Of a stretch of 64,000 bases of DNA, positions 16,828-25,495 are shown in pieces. Every line of letters begins with the position of its first letter. Position 1 is the stretch's first letter. The notes under the pieces are model-generated. The model had not been told where the DNA came from. It made no database searches and saw only the letters and a list, made by a program, of their open reading frames with translations. The translations under genes and the position numbers were made by a program. Source of the DNA: an uncultured Woeseia sp. Its GTDB lineage: Bacteria > Pseudomonadota > Gammaproteobacteria > Steroidobacterales > Woeseiaceae. Where the stretch lies: the NCBI GenBank assembly GCA_937925605.1, contig CALALV010000001.1, forward strand, positions 4,273 through 68,272, in the 5' to 3' direction.

Positions 16828-17686
16828 CGCCCCGCACAGGCAGCGTCCCCCGAGCGGCCCGGTCCTGCCGGCGCGCCCGGAGCTGAGCGACGGCGCGTTC
16901 GACGGCATTCGCGGACTGCTGCGTGACAAGACCGGCATAGCGGTCAGCGAGACCAAGCGCCACCTCGTGTCGCGGCGCCTCGCGTCGCGCCTGCGGGAGC
17001 TGGACTGCGAGACCTACGCCGACTACCTCGCGTTGCTCGAAACCGGCGACGCAGGGGAACTGCAGGCCTTCACGAACGCGATGACGACTAACCAGACCTC
17101 CTTTTTTCGCGAGCGACACCACTTCGAGTATCTCGCCGACAGCCTGTTGCCGCAGCTCGACCGGGAAAAGCGGCAGGGCCGCCGGCGCCTGCGCCTCTGG
17201 TCGGCCGGCTGTTCCACGGGCGAGGAGGCCTATTCGATCGCGATGACGCTGCGCGAGCACCTGCCGGCGATCGACAGCTGGGATGCCCGCATCCTGTGCA
17301 CGGACATCGATTCGAGCGTCATCGCGCACGCGCGCGAAGGGCGCTACAGCGAACGCCAGGTCGAGAGCGTGCCGGATGCGCTGCGCAATCGCTGGCTGGA
17401 CCGCGACGGAGATACCTGGGTCGTGCGCGAGGGTCTCCGGGCGCTGACGGTGTTCAAGCAGCTGAACCTGTTGCAGGGCTGGCCGATGCGCGGCCCGTTC
17501 GATGCCGTGTTCTGTCGCAACGTGTTCATCTACTTCGAACGCGCGACGCAGCTGCGCCTGGTCGACCGCATCGCCGAGCTGCTGGACGACGGCGGCTACC
17601 TGTTCCTCGGGCACTCGGAAAGCGTCATCAACGCGAGCGAACGCTTCCGGCTGGTCGGCAAGACAATCTACAGGAAGGTGCGCTAA
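16820..17686 (+). CDS. cheR: chemoreceptor glutamate methyltransferase CheR
   Basis: The 288-residue protein starts at ATG 16820 (ATGACTGA overlap with the previous gene). The N-terminal helical CheR domain contains TNAMTTNQTSFFRERHHFEYL. The SAM-binding domain follows with LWSAGCSTGEEAYSIAMTL, ARILCTDIDSSVI and DAVFCRNVFIYF. It methylates receptor glutamates using S-adenosylmethionine. The EEWEEF tail of the operon's chemoreceptor is a plausible docking site. Confidence 0.96.
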   Translation: MTDAPHRQRPPSGPVLPARPELSDGAFDGIRGLLRDKTGIAVSETKRHLVSRRLASRLRELDCETYADYLALLETGDAGELQAFTNAMTTNQTSFFRERHHFEYLADSLLPQLDREKRQGRRRLRLWSAGCSTGEEAYSIAMTLREHLPAIDSWDARILCTDIDSSVIAHAREGRYSERQVESVPDALRNRWLDRDGDTWVVREGLRALTVFKQLNLLQGWPMRGPFDAVFCRNVFIYFERATQLRLVDRIAELLDDGGYLFLGHSESVINASERFRLVGKTIYRKVR

Positions 17687-18336
17687 TGGTCGCCCGGCCC
17701 GTCAACCGGCAGGAGTGTCCGCCGGCTCTGCCCGGATTCGAGCACGTGTCCCGCAGCTTCAACCCGGTGTTCGAGCAGTGGACCGCACGCGTGCTGCCCG
17801 GCCAGTTCTACGTGACGCGCGACGACGAGATCGTCACGACCGTGCTCGGCTCCTGCGTGGCCGCCTGCATACGCGATACGGAGCTGGGCGTCGGCGGCAT
17901 GAATCACTTCATGCTGCCCACGGACGACGGCTTGCGCAACAACGACCCGGACGGCGGTGCCGCGCTGCTGACGCGGTTCGGCGTGGCCGCGATGGAGTCG
18001 CTGGTCAACGAGATCATGAAACTCGGGGGCAGCCGCGCGCGGCTCGAAATGAAACTGTTCGGCGGCGGCAACGTACTCGGCATGCCGGGCCAGCATGTCG
18101 GTATGCGCAACATCCGCTTCGTGCGGGAGTTCGCCCGTGTCGAGCGCATCCCGGTGGCGGCGGAGGACCTCGGCGGCGATGCGCCGCGCAAGCTCAATTA
18201 CTTTCCGCGGACCGGCAAGGTCATGCTGAAGCGCCTGCGCTCGGCGCAGTCGGACGGCGTCGTCATGCGCGAGCGACAGTACCAGAGTTCCATCTGCGGC
18301 AACGACAAGACGGGGGCAGTGTACCTGTTCGACTGA
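17686..18336 (+). CDS. cheD: chemoreceptor glutamine deamidase CheD
   Basis: The 216-residue protein starts in a TAATG overlap with cheR. It contains the CheD catalytic signature TTVLGSCVAACI with the nucleophilic cysteine, and GGMNHFMLP with the catalytic histidine. Later come EMKLFGGGNVLG and a basic C-terminal part. CheD deamidates receptor glutamines to methylatable glutamates. In systems that also have CheC or CheX it can bind those phosphatases, which matters here because a CheX-like gene ends the operon. Confidence 0.95.
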   Translation: MVARPVNRQECPPALPGFEHVSRSFNPVFEQWTARVLPGQFYVTRDDEIVTTVLGSCVAACIRDTELGVGGMNHFMLPTDDGLRNNDPDGGAALLTRFGVAAMESLVNEIMKLGGSRARLEMKLFGGGNVLGMPGQHVGMRNIRFVREFARVERIPVAAEDLGGDAPRKLNYFPRTGKVMLKRLRSAQSDGVVMRERQYQSSICGNDKTGAVYLFD

Positions 18337-18351
18337 ACGGGTACCGGGGGC

Positions 18352-19440
18352 ATGAGGCGGCTGCGGGTACTGGTTATCGACGACTCGGCGCTGATGCGCC
18401 GGCTGTTGACGGAGCTGATCAATTCCGACCCCGGCGTGATGGTCGTCGGCACCGCGACCGATCCCTACGACGCGCGCGAGAAGATCAAGGTCCTGCACCC
18501 GGACGTGCTGACGCTCGACGTCGAAATGCCCAAGATGGACGGCCTGCAGTTCCTCAAGAACCTGATGCGCCTGCGGCCGATGCCGGTGGTCATGATCTCG
18601 AGCCTGACCCAGAGAGGCGCCGACCTGACCTTCCGGGCGCTCGAACTAGGCGCCATCGACTTCGTCGGCAAACCGCGGCTGAACGTCGAGCACGCGATGC
18701 AGGATTATGCCGAGGAAATCATCCGCAAGATCAAGGCCGCCGCGCTGGTCGACGTCGGGACGCTGCATCCGCCGCTGTCGCCGGGCGCGGTCGACACGGC
18801 GTTGCAGCAGGCCCTCGTGCTCGGCAAGCCGCTGCGCGACGAACACCGGGTCATCGGTATCGGCGCATCGACCGGCGGGACGGAAGCGATCCGGCAGCTG
18901 CTGCAGCACGCGCGCCCGGGCTGCCCCGGCATCGTCATCGTGCAGCACATCCCGGTCGAGTTCAGCGCCTCGTTCGCGGCCAGGCTCGACCGCAACAGCG
19001 ACCTGGACGTCTGCGAGGCGCGCGCGGGCCAGCCGGTGCTGCCGGGCCACGCCTACGTCGCGCCCGGTGACCGCCACCTGACGCTGAGCGAGGAGCGCGG
19101 CACGCTGTACTGCCAGCTCGACGACGGCGAGCGCGTGAACGGGCATCGGCCGGCCGTCGACCGGCTGTTCGCGTCGATCGCGCAGCACGCCGGCGCCCGC
19201 GCGCTCGGCATCCTGCTCACCGGGATGGGACGGGACGGCGCTGCGGGCCTGCTCGAGATGCAGAGGGCCGGGGCGGCCACGATCGCCCAGGACGAGGCCA
19301 GCAGCCAGATCTGGGGCATGCCGCGCGCGGCCGTGGAGCTGGGCGCCGCGGCGGAAGTGCTCGGCCTGGCCAATATTGCGACCCGGCTCGGGCCCGCGGC
19401 GGCCATTCAAGAATCGCTGGCCGTGGCCGATACGGTATGA
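18352..19440 (+). CDS. cheB: chemoreceptor methylesterase/deamidase CheB
   Basis: The 362-residue protein has an N-terminal receiver (VLVIDDSALMRRLLTEL) with phosphoacceptor Asp56 in LTLDVEMPKMDG. After a linker comes the C-terminal esterase with the catalytic serine in GIGASTGGTEAI, histidine in IVIVQHIPVEFS and aspartate in GILLTGMGRDGA. It removes methyl groups from receptors when phosphorylated by CheA. It lies 15 bp after cheD, so it is part of the same transcript. Confidence 0.97.
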   Translation: MRRLRVLVIDDSALMRRLLTELINSDPGVMVVGTATDPYDAREKIKVLHPDVLTLDVEMPKMDGLQFLKNLMRLRPMPVVMISSLTQRGADLTFRALELGAIDFVGKPRLNVEHAMQDYAEEIIRKIKAAALVDVGTLHPPLSPGAVDTALQQALVLGKPLRDEHRVIGIGASTGGTEAIRQLLQHARPGCPGIVIVQHIPVEFSASFAARLDRNSDLDVCEARAGQPVLPGHAYVAPGDRHLTLSEERGTLYCQLDDGERVNGHRPAVDRLFASIAQHAGARALGILLTGMGRDGAAGLLEMQRAGAATIAQDEASSQIWGMPRAAVELGAAAEVLGLANIATRLGPAAAIQESLAVADTV

Positions 19441-19443
19441 GGT

Positions 19444-19466
19444 GGAGCCGGTTCGCGTCCGGCTCC
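19444..19466 (+). other. intercistronic hairpin between cheB and cheY
   Basis: GGAGCCGG (19444-19451) and CCGGCTCC (19459-19466) form a perfect 8-bp stem with a 7-base loop, 4 bp after the cheB stop. No T-run follows, so it may tune mRNA stability or readthrough into the last two genes rather than stop transcription. Confidence 0.5.
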
Positions 19467-19510
19467 AGGGCGAAAACCATAGAGACGGAATCTCCAGGCA
19501 GGTAAGCGAA

Positions 19511-19873
19511 ATGAAAATTCTGGTAGTTGACGACAGCTCGGCCATGCGCATGATGGTCGTGCGGACCCTGCGGCAGGCAGGCTTCGGCGGCAACGACGTC
19601 GAGCAGGCGGAGGACGGCGCGGTGGCGCTGGACAAGATCCGGGCCAGCTGCCCTGATCTCGTGCTGGCCGACTGGAACATGCCGAACATGACCGGCATCG
19701 AACTGCTGGACGCGCTGCGCGCCGAGAACAACGAGGTGGACTTCGGCTTCATCACCACCGAGTCGACCCAGGAAATGCGCAGGAAGGCGACCGACGCCGG
19801 CGCGAAATTCCTGATCTCCAAACCCTTCACCGTCGAGTCCTTCGAAAAGGTACTCAGCCTGGTCATGAACTAG
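19511..19873 (+). CDS. cheY: chemotaxis response regulator CheY
   Basis: This 120-residue receiver has Asp7-Asp8, phosphoacceptor Asp54 in VLADWNMPNMTG, the Thr-Thr-Glu segment FGFITTESTQ and the lysine in FLISKPFT. WNMPNMTG and the C-terminal SFEKVLSLVM resemble motor-binding CheY proteins. I chose ATG 19511 because the frame upstream does not align with a receiver. Placed after cheB and before a CheX-like gene, it is probably the CheY that acts on the flagellar switch. Confidence 0.95.
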   Translation: MKILVVDDSSAMRMMVVRTLRQAGFGGNDVEQAEDGAVALDKIRASCPDLVLADWNMPNMTGIELLDALRAENNEVDFGFITTESTQEMRRKATDAGAKFLISKPFTVESFEKVLSLVMN

Positions 19874-19892
19874 GCGCGGAGGGCGGCAATTC

Positions 19893-20357
19893 ATGAGTAC
19901 CAGCTACGTCATGCCCGAGCCGAAGGCGATTTCGGCCCTGCTCGAGATGATCTTCGGTGACGGCGTCAAAGTCGACAAGGCCGCGGCCGACGTCACCGGC
20001 AAGACCGTGGCCACGTTCGTCGACGACAGCGACCGGCTGGTCGCGCTGTGCGCCTGCGACGACCAGTTCGTCGGCTACTCGGGCGGCGCGCTGTCGATGA
20101 TCCCGCCGGACGCCGTCAACGAGATCCTGGCGGGTGGCGAGATGACGCCCGTCATGCGCGACAATTTCTACGAGGTGATGAACATCTGCTCGAAGCTGCT
20201 GATGTCCGATTCGAGCGCGCACCTGCGCCTGCACAAGACGCTGCCGGCGGAACAGGCAGGCGCGGCGATCGCCGAGCTCGAGGCGGCCACGGGAATCGGC
20301 TTCCAGGTCGACATCCCGCGCTACGGCGCCGGCTGCATGCACTTCCTCGTGACCTGA
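19893..20357 (+). CDS. CheX/CheC-like protein, putative CheY phosphatase
   Basis: The 154-residue protein follows cheY by 19 bp and is the last gene of the operon. It has an alpha/beta pattern with NFYEVMNICSKLLMSD in the middle, resembling the E-x-x-N helix of CheC/CheX phosphatases (glutamate and asparagine three residues apart would act on CheY-P). The rest is divergent: MIPPDAVNEILAGGEMTPVM, then VDIPRYGAGCMHF at the end. The operon has no recognisable CheZ, so a phosphatase is expected somewhere. The assignment rests on this helix and on position, and I am only moderately sure. Confidence 0.5.
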   Translation: MSTSYVMPEPKAISALLEMIFGDGVKVDKAAADVTGKTVATFVDDSDRLVALCACDDQFVGYSGGALSMIPPDAVNEILAGGEMTPVMRDNFYEVMNICSKLLMSDSSAHLRLHKTLPAEQAGAAIAELEAATGIGFQVDIPRYGAGCMHFLVT

Positions 20358-20369
20358 GGCGGCCGGCCT

Positions 20370-21185
20370 TCAGCGCCCGGCGGGAGCCTCCAGGCCGGAT
20401 GGGCAGTCGCCGAGATCGACCAGCTCGACCCGGCGAAACTGGATAGGGTGACCCTCGCTCTGCAGCGCGATAAAGCCGCCCGGCAGCCGCGCGCCGGCGC
20501 GCAGCAGCGATTCGTCGTGTCCCGAGACCACGCCGCCGCCGGTCGTCGGCCGTGCGTACTCGAGCACGGCCTCGCCTCCGACGTAGTGGACGATGCGTTC
20601 GTCACCCAGCACCAGGGCCTCTGCCAGCACCCATTCGTCGCCGTAGACGGTGGGCGCGGCGGCCTCGATGCAATGCTGCTCGACGCGCTGACCTCCGATC
20701 ACGACGTGCGTGCCGGGCGTGCACAGGTTGCCTGTCGGTCGGGCCACGCCGGGCTCCAGGCCGCCGAGAAACTGCAGCTCCAGCGAAATCGGGAAGTCCT
20801 GGTCGCGGCGCATCGAGCCCGGCGACTGGGCGTGCAGCATCGCGCCGCTGTTACGCCATGCCCACGCGGGCGCGCCCGGCGCAGGCTCGGCGACGAAACG
20901 GTATTCCACGCGCAGGCGGTAGTGGCTGAACGGCCGCGCGTAAAACAGGTGGCCGAAGCGCTCGTCGAAACGATCGTAGCCGTCGTAGCTGACCGTCAGC
21001 AGCCCGTCCTCGACCCGGAACGTGTCCGCGAAGTTTTCGCCGGCCGGGTAGCCGCGGATCTTCGCGGTCCAGCCGTCGAGATCGCGGCCGTTGAACAGCG
21101 GCTGCCAGTCGCCGTCGCAGCCGGCCCGGGCGGGCAGCGCGACGCAGAGCGCCAGCAGGGCGAGGCTCAGGCGTGCGGCGCCCAA
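20370..21185 (-). CDS. secreted 3-keto-disaccharide hydrolase-type (DUF1080) protein
   Basis: The 271-residue protein has a signal peptide (about residues 1-21, ending PARAG). It then reads WQPLFNGRDLDGWTAKIRG, the opening of DUF1080 concanavalin-like jelly rolls, followed by FRVEDGLLTVSYDGYDRF, YRLRVEYRFV, NSGAMLHAQ and a final PIQFRRVEL strand. The family cleaves 3-keto-glycosides made by FAD- or NAD-dependent 3-dehydrogenases. It is the third gene of a minus-strand operon and overlaps the GMC small-subunit gene by 19 bp, which fits that pathway. It ends 12 bp from the convergent che operon. The sugar is not known. Confidence 0.85.
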   Translation of the reverse strand: MGAARLSLALLALCVALPARAGCDGDWQPLFNGRDLDGWTAKIRGYPAGENFADTFRVEDGLLTVSYDGYDRFDERFGHLFYARPFSHYRLRVEYRFVAEPAPGAPAWAWRNSGAMLHAQSPGSMRRDQDFPISLELQFLGGLEPGVARPTGNLCTPGTHVVIGGQRVEQHCIEAAAPTVYGDEWVLAEALVLGDERIVHYVGGEAVLEYARPTTGGGVVSGHDESLLRAGARLPGGFIALQSEGHPIQFRRVELVDLGDCPSGLEAPAGR

Positions 21186-21790
21186 GCGCGCTCGCCCGCT
21201 TCGTAGGGCACGCAGGGATCGTAGCGCCCCGGCGTTTCCGCGTAACGCAGCGCCTGCGTGTAGCCGATCTCGGACGTGAAGTAGCCGAGCAGGGCCAGCT
21301 CTTTCATCATCCGGAAGAAGTGCGGGGGCTCGCCGTCGGCGCGCGCCTGCGTCGCGGCGTACTGCTCGGCGTCCAGAGCCTCGAGCACTGCGAGGCGTTC
21401 GGCGCCGGTCGCGGCCATGAACGTCTTGCCGTGGGCGGCCCCGGTCCGTTCGTCGAGTTCGACGAGGCCGTCGCGGAACACGCGCTGGTCGTCCGGCCAG
21501 TAGCAGTCGCTGACCATCAGCGCCATGAACGGGCCGACGCCGGCGGCCTTCGCGCCGGGCGTGTCGGTCTCCGGCAGCAGCGTGTCGGCCATTTCGTCGA
21601 GCAACGCGACCTCGTCCGCCGTGAACAGGCCGACGCCGGCACCGGTTGCCGGCGGCGCCTCGGCCGCGCGTTCGCAGCCGGCGAGCAGCGCGGCCTGTCC
21701 GACCAGCGCGCTGCCGCCGAGCAGGGCGGCGACGCGCTTCAGCATTTCCCGGCGGTTGATGGTCACGGGCGCTACGTCTTCGTCTGCCAT
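21167..21790 (-). CDS. gluconate 2-dehydrogenase subunit 3-type protein (small subunit of a GMC dehydrogenase)
   Basis: With the start at ATG 21790 (AGGGAG 8-12 bases upstream) the protein has 207 residues. A GTG at 21814 that overlaps the previous stop is an alternative. The N-terminus carries a twin-arginine-like signal, NRREMLKRVAALLGGSALVG, ending in LLAGCE with a possible lipobox. The rest matches subunit 3 proteins: LLDEMADTLLPETDTPGAKA, MVSDCYW and YTQALRYAETPGRYDPCVP. These helical proteins are chaperones and partners that carry a folded GMC flavoprotein through Tat. The gene directly follows the GMC gene. Confidence 0.88.
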   Translation of the reverse strand: MADEDVAPVTINRREMLKRVAALLGGSALVGQAALLAGCERAAEAPPATGAGVGLFTADEVALLDEMADTLLPETDTPGAKAAGVGPFMALMVSDCYWPDDQRVFRDGLVELDERTGAAHGKTFMAATGAERLAVLEALDAEQYAATQARADGEPPHFFRMMKELALLGYFTSEIGYTQALRYAETPGRYDPCVPYEAGERAWAPHA

Positions 21791-21810
21791 GTCCTCACTC
21801 CCTGTCCTGT

Positions 21811-23490
21811 TCACAGGTTGCCGCGCTTCAGTTCGCGCACGGCGTAGTCGGCCGCGCGGGCGGTCAGCGCCATGTAGGTCAGCGACGGGTTCTGGCAGGC
21901 GGAGGAGGTCATGCAGGCGCCGTCGGTGACGAACACGTTCGGCGCGTCCCAGACCTGGTTCCAGCCGTTCAGTACCGAGGACTTCGGGTCACGGCCCATG
22001 CGCGCGGTGCCCATTTCGTGGATGCCCATGCCCGGCGCGTAGTCGTTGTCGAAGGTGTGCACGTCGCTGACGCCGCAGGCCTCCAGGATCTCGGCCATGT
22101 CGTTTTGCATGTCGCGCCGCATCAGCTTCTCGTTCTCGCCGATCTCGCAGTGCATCTTCAGCACCGGCAGCCCCCACTTGTCGGCCCGCGTGTCGTCGAT
22201 GCCGATCCAGTTGTCGTGATCGGGCAGCATCTCCCCGAACGCCGTGGCGCCGATGCGCCACTCACCCGGCTGCGCCATGCGGTCCTTGAAATCGCCGCCA
22301 ACGCCGAGCTCGCGCACGGCGCGCTGCCAGTCCTGGCGGCTGGCGCCGCCCTGCAGGCCGAAGCCGCGCAGGTAGTCGCGCTTGTCGCCGAACAGGTTGC
22401 GGAAGCGTGGAATGTAGAATCCGGTTGGCCGCGAGCCGAAATAATACTTGTCCGCCATCTCCGGCATGCTTCCGGACGCGCCGACGCGGAAATGGTGGTC
22501 CATCAGGTTGTGGCCCAGTTCGCCCGAACTGCTGCCGAGTCCGCCGGGCCAGACGTCGGTGGCCGAGCGCATCAGGATCCAGGTCGAGTTCAGCGCGGAG
22601 GCGCACAGGAACACGATCGGCGCGCGGTATTCAGTGGTCTTGTCGCTGACGGCATCGAGCACGCGCACGGCACTCGCGCGCCGGCGATCGCGGTCGTAGA
22701 CCAGCTCCGTCACGATTGACCAGGGTTTGAGGGTCAGGCGGCCGGTCGCCATCGCGGCGGGCAGCGTCGAGGACTGGGTGCTGAAGTAGGCGCCGTAGGG
22801 ACAGCCGAGCCAGCACGCGTTGCGGTACTGGCACGGCGAGCGCCCGGGCAGCGGCTGCGTCAGGTTTGCATTGCGGCCCGGTATGATGCGCCGCCGGCCG
22901 CCGAAATGGCTTTTCAAGCGCTCGGCGACGACTTCCTCGGCGCAGTTCAGCGGCATCGGGGGCTGGAACTGGCCGTCGGGCAGCTGCGGCAGGTTCTCGA
23001 TCGAGCCGGCGATGCCGGCGTGGCGCTCGACGTGGTCGTACCACGGCGCGATATCGGCGTAACGGATCGGCCAGTCGACGCCCACGCCGTCCTGCGCGTT
23101 CGCCTCGAAATCGTACTCGCTCAGCCGGTAGCTCTGCCGTCCCCACATCAGCGAGCGGCCGCCGACCTGGTAGCCGCGGAACCAGTCGAAGCGCTTCAGC
23201 TCGGTGTAGGGCGAATCCCGGTCCGAGGCCCACCAGTCGAGGTTGGTCTCGTTCAGTGGGTAGTCGCGCTTCAGGACCGGGTAGGCCTTCTCCATCGCGA
23301 CGGTGCGCTCGCCGCGGTGCGGGTACTCCCACGGACCCTTGCGCGCGTTGACGTAGTCCTTTACGTGCTCGACGTTCTTGCCGCGCTCGAGCAGCAGGAC
23401 CCGGAGACCCTTCTCCGTCAGTTCCTTGGCGGCCCAGCCGCCGGATATGCCGGATCCGACGACAATGGCGTCGAATGTCTCCTGAGCCAC
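21811..23490 (-). CDS. GMC-family FAD oxidoreductase, probable glucoside 3-dehydrogenase
   Basis: I chose GTG 23490 (559 residues) because it puts the FAD-binding motif DAIVVGSGISGGWAAKEL six residues from the N-terminus. GTG 23508 is possible. A second GMC signature lies around GYQVGGRSLMWGRQSYRLS. A cysteine-containing loop, CQYRNACWLGCPYG, and the C-terminal motif with His and Asn (GIHEMGTARMG, then ACQNPSLTYMALTARA) complete the fold. It has no Tat signal of its own and would be exported with the small subunit encoded next. Related enzymes oxidise the C3 hydroxyl of glucosides, gluconate or sorbitol. The two DUF1080 neighbours favour glucoside C3 oxidation. Confidence 0.88.
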   Translation of the reverse strand: MAQETFDAIVVGSGISGGWAAKELTEKGLRVLLLERGKNVEHVKDYVNARKGPWEYPHRGERTVAMEKAYPVLKRDYPLNETNLDWWASDRDSPYTELKRFDWFRGYQVGGRSLMWGRQSYRLSEYDFEANAQDGVGVDWPIRYADIAPWYDHVERHAGIAGSIENLPQLPDGQFQPPMPLNCAEEVVAERLKSHFGGRRRIIPGRNANLTQPLPGRSPCQYRNACWLGCPYGAYFSTQSSTLPAAMATGRLTLKPWSIVTELVYDRDRRRASAVRVLDAVSDKTTEYRAPIVFLCASALNSTWILMRSATDVWPGGLGSSSGELGHNLMDHHFRVGASGSMPEMADKYYFGSRPTGFYIPRFRNLFGDKRDYLRGFGLQGGASRQDWQRAVRELGVGGDFKDRMAQPGEWRIGATAFGEMLPDHDNWIGIDDTRADKWGLPVLKMHCEIGENEKLMRRDMQNDMAEILEACGVSDVHTFDNDYAPGMGIHEMGTARMGRDPKSSVLNGWNQVWDAPNVFVTDGACMTSSACQNPSLTYMALTARAADYAVRELKRGNL

Positions 23491-23589
23491 CCGTTGCCCC
23501 CGTAGCACCTAGCGTGCCCACGATCATACGTTCATCGGCCGGCATTGGATACCGTCGCCAGTCGCCGTGCGCGCTGCTAGGATCGCTGC

Positions 23590-24537
23590 ATGCGCCAGTT
23601 CCTCGCGACGATCCTGCTGTGCCTCGTGCTGACGCCGGCCTGCGCCGCCGAACGGCCGGCGCGCGGCTTTGCCGACGATCTGCTCGGGCGCTGGGACCTG
23701 CGCGTCGCCGGCGACGACGGCGAGTACCCGTCCTGGGTCGAGCTGCGCCTGCGCACCGAGTGGCAGCTGATGGCGCGCTTCGTCGGCCGCTTCGGCAGCA
23801 CGCGCTACACCGACGACGTCGAGTTCGCCGACGGGCGCCTGCGGCTGCGCGTGCCGGTGCAGTACGAGCCCGGTCCGGGCGCGCTGGAATTCGAGGGCGA
23901 ACTGCGCGATGGCGGCCTGGCGGGCACGCTCATCGCGCCCGGCGCAGAAGCGGTCCCGTTCACGGGCGAGCGGGCTCCCGCGCTCGAGCGGGCCGGCGTG
24001 CCGGAGGCCGGCAACCCGCTCGCGCTGTTCGACGGCGTCTCGCTCTCAGGCTGGCGGCCGCGTCACGCCGCCCATGCGGGCTGCTGGCAGGTGGCCGACG
24101 GCGTGCTGCGTGCCACGCCGCCCTGCGTCGATCTCGTGTCCGTGCCGCGCTTCGACGACTTCCGACTCGAGGTGGAATTCCGCTACCCGGCGGGCAGCAA
24201 CAGCGGCCTGTACCTGCGCGGCCGCTACGAGCTGCAGATCCAGGACGACCACGGCCTGGCCGTCGACCCGCTGCGCATGGGCGGTGTCTACGGCTTCATC
24301 GCCGCGGCCACGAATGCCGCGCGCCCGGCCGGCGCGTGGCAGCGCTACGACGTCGAGCTGCGCGGTCGCCGGGTCACGGTGGCGCTGAACGGCACGACGG
24401 TCATCGCCGGGAGCGAGATACCGGGGATTACCGGCGGCGCGCTCGACGCCGAAGAGGCGGAACCGGGGCCGCTGATGCTGCAGGGCGACCACGGGCCGAT
24501 CGAGTTCCGCCGGATCGTGCTGACGCCGCTCGAGTAG
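23590..24537 (+). CDS. secreted DUF1080 (3-keto-disaccharide hydrolase-type) protein with extra N-terminal domain
   Basis: The 315-residue protein has a signal peptide ending near TPACAA. About 100 residues of beta-rich sequence (LLGRWDLRVAGDDGEYPSWV...) form an extra domain. The DUF1080 jelly roll starts at about residue 140: PLALFDGVSLSGWRPR, then LEVEFRYPAGSNSGLYLRGR, YELQIQDDHG and PIEFRRIVL. It reads divergently from the GMC gene across about 100 bp. A TAGGAT -10-like element sits only 6 bp before the ATG, so the transcript could have almost no leader. Two DUF1080 proteins in one locus suggest different linkages, or a hydrolase and an eliminating enzyme. Confidence 0.85.
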   Translation: MRQFLATILLCLVLTPACAAERPARGFADDLLGRWDLRVAGDDGEYPSWVELRLRTEWQLMARFVGRFGSTRYTDDVEFADGRLRLRVPVQYEPGPGALEFEGELRDGGLAGTLIAPGAEAVPFTGERAPALERAGVPEAGNPLALFDGVSLSGWRPRHAAHAGCWQVADGVLRATPPCVDLVSVPRFDDFRLEVEFRYPAGSNSGLYLRGRYELQIQDDHGLAVDPLRMGGVYGFIAAATNAARPAGAWQRYDVELRGRRVTVALNGTTVIAGSEIPGITGGALDAEEAEPGPLMLQGDHGPIEFRRIVLTPLE

Positions 24538-24562
24538 CGGTGCAGAGGCCCCGCGCGGCGTT

Positions 24563-25423
24563 TCAGCTGCCGCTCGTGGCGAGGATCCGGCCGAGCCGGC
24601 TGCGGCCGAGCGCGGCGGTCCGGAACGGGTCGGCCGGCCGGTCGTGCTCCACGAACAGGTGCTGCAGGTGCGCGGCCGCCGGCGACGCGAGTATCGCCGC
24701 GAAGTCGATCCGCCCGCTGCCGACGTCGACGATCTGCCCGTCGTCACCGATGTCCTTGAGGTGCGCGAGCGCGTAGCGCGACGGGTCCTGCGCGAGCACG
24801 TCGAGCACGTCGTGCCCCGCGCGCGTCACCCAGTAGAAGTCGAGTTCGAAGTCTACGAGCTGCGGGTCGGTGCGTTCGCGCAGGACGTCGAGCGGCAGCC
24901 GGGCGTCGATGGCCGCGAGCTCGAAATCGTGGTTGTGGTAGGCGAGCCGCAGGCCGCGGCTGTGCGCGGCCTCGGCGATCCGGTTCAGCTCGTCGGCACG
25001 CCGGCGGTAGTCGTCCAGCGTCCGCCGCTCGTCCGGTTCGAGCCAGGGGACGGTGACGTAGCGGTGCCCGATCGTCGCTGCCGCGTCGAGCAACGGAGCC
25101 GGCGCGGCACGCAGCTCGCCGAGCGGTAGGTGCGCGCTCGAGGCGGCCAGGCCGAATTCGCCCAACAGACGGCGGATGTCGGCCGGCGAATGCCCGAAGT
25201 AGCCCGCGAACTCGACGTCGCGATAGCCGATGGCCGCGACGGCCTCGAGCGTCGCCGCGACGTCGTCGGCCATCGAGGCGCGCAGCGTGTACAGCTGGAT
25301 ACCCGGCAGCCGCGGCGTCGGCCGGCTCGCAGCGCGCGCGGCGCGCGGCCGCGCGAGCCATAGTGTCCCGGCGGCCGCGCCGGCGGCGAGCAGCTCGCGG
25401 CGACTGACGGAGTGCTTTTTCAT
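24563..25423 (-). CDS. secreted sugar phosphate isomerase/epimerase-like TIM barrel (AP-endonuclease 2 family)
   Basis: The frame is open far upstream, but ATG 25423 starts a clear Tat signal (SRRELLAAGAAAGTLWLARP), giving 286 residues. The mature part is a xylose-isomerase-like TIM barrel: PGIQLYTLRASMADD, AAIGYRDVEFAGYFG, LRLAYHNHDFEL, VDFELDFYWVTRAG and YALAHLKDIG, with the Glu/His/Asp residues that bind a divalent metal. In 3-keto-glycoside loci such proteins act as hydratases or lyases on the 2-hydroxy-3-keto-glycal or as isomerases of the keto sugar. Export to the same compartment as the DUF1080 proteins supports a shared pathway. Confidence 0.85.
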   Translation of the reverse strand: MKKHSVSRRELLAAGAAAGTLWLARPRAARAASRPTPRLPGIQLYTLRASMADDVAATLEAVAAIGYRDVEFAGYFGHSPADIRRLLGEFGLAASSAHLPLGELRAAPAPLLDAAATIGHRYVTVPWLEPDERRTLDDYRRRADELNRIAEAAHSRGLRLAYHNHDFELAAIDARLPLDVLRERTDPQLVDFELDFYWVTRAGHDVLDVLAQDPSRYALAHLKDIGDDGQIVDVGSGRIDFAAILASPAAAHLQHLFVEHDRPADPFRTAALGRSRLGRILATSGS

Positions 25424-25495
25424 GCGCTTGTCCCTATTCTTGGGCCGGGGACGCTGGCGCCAGTCTAGCGAAACGGGGGAAGCAGGAGAACAATA

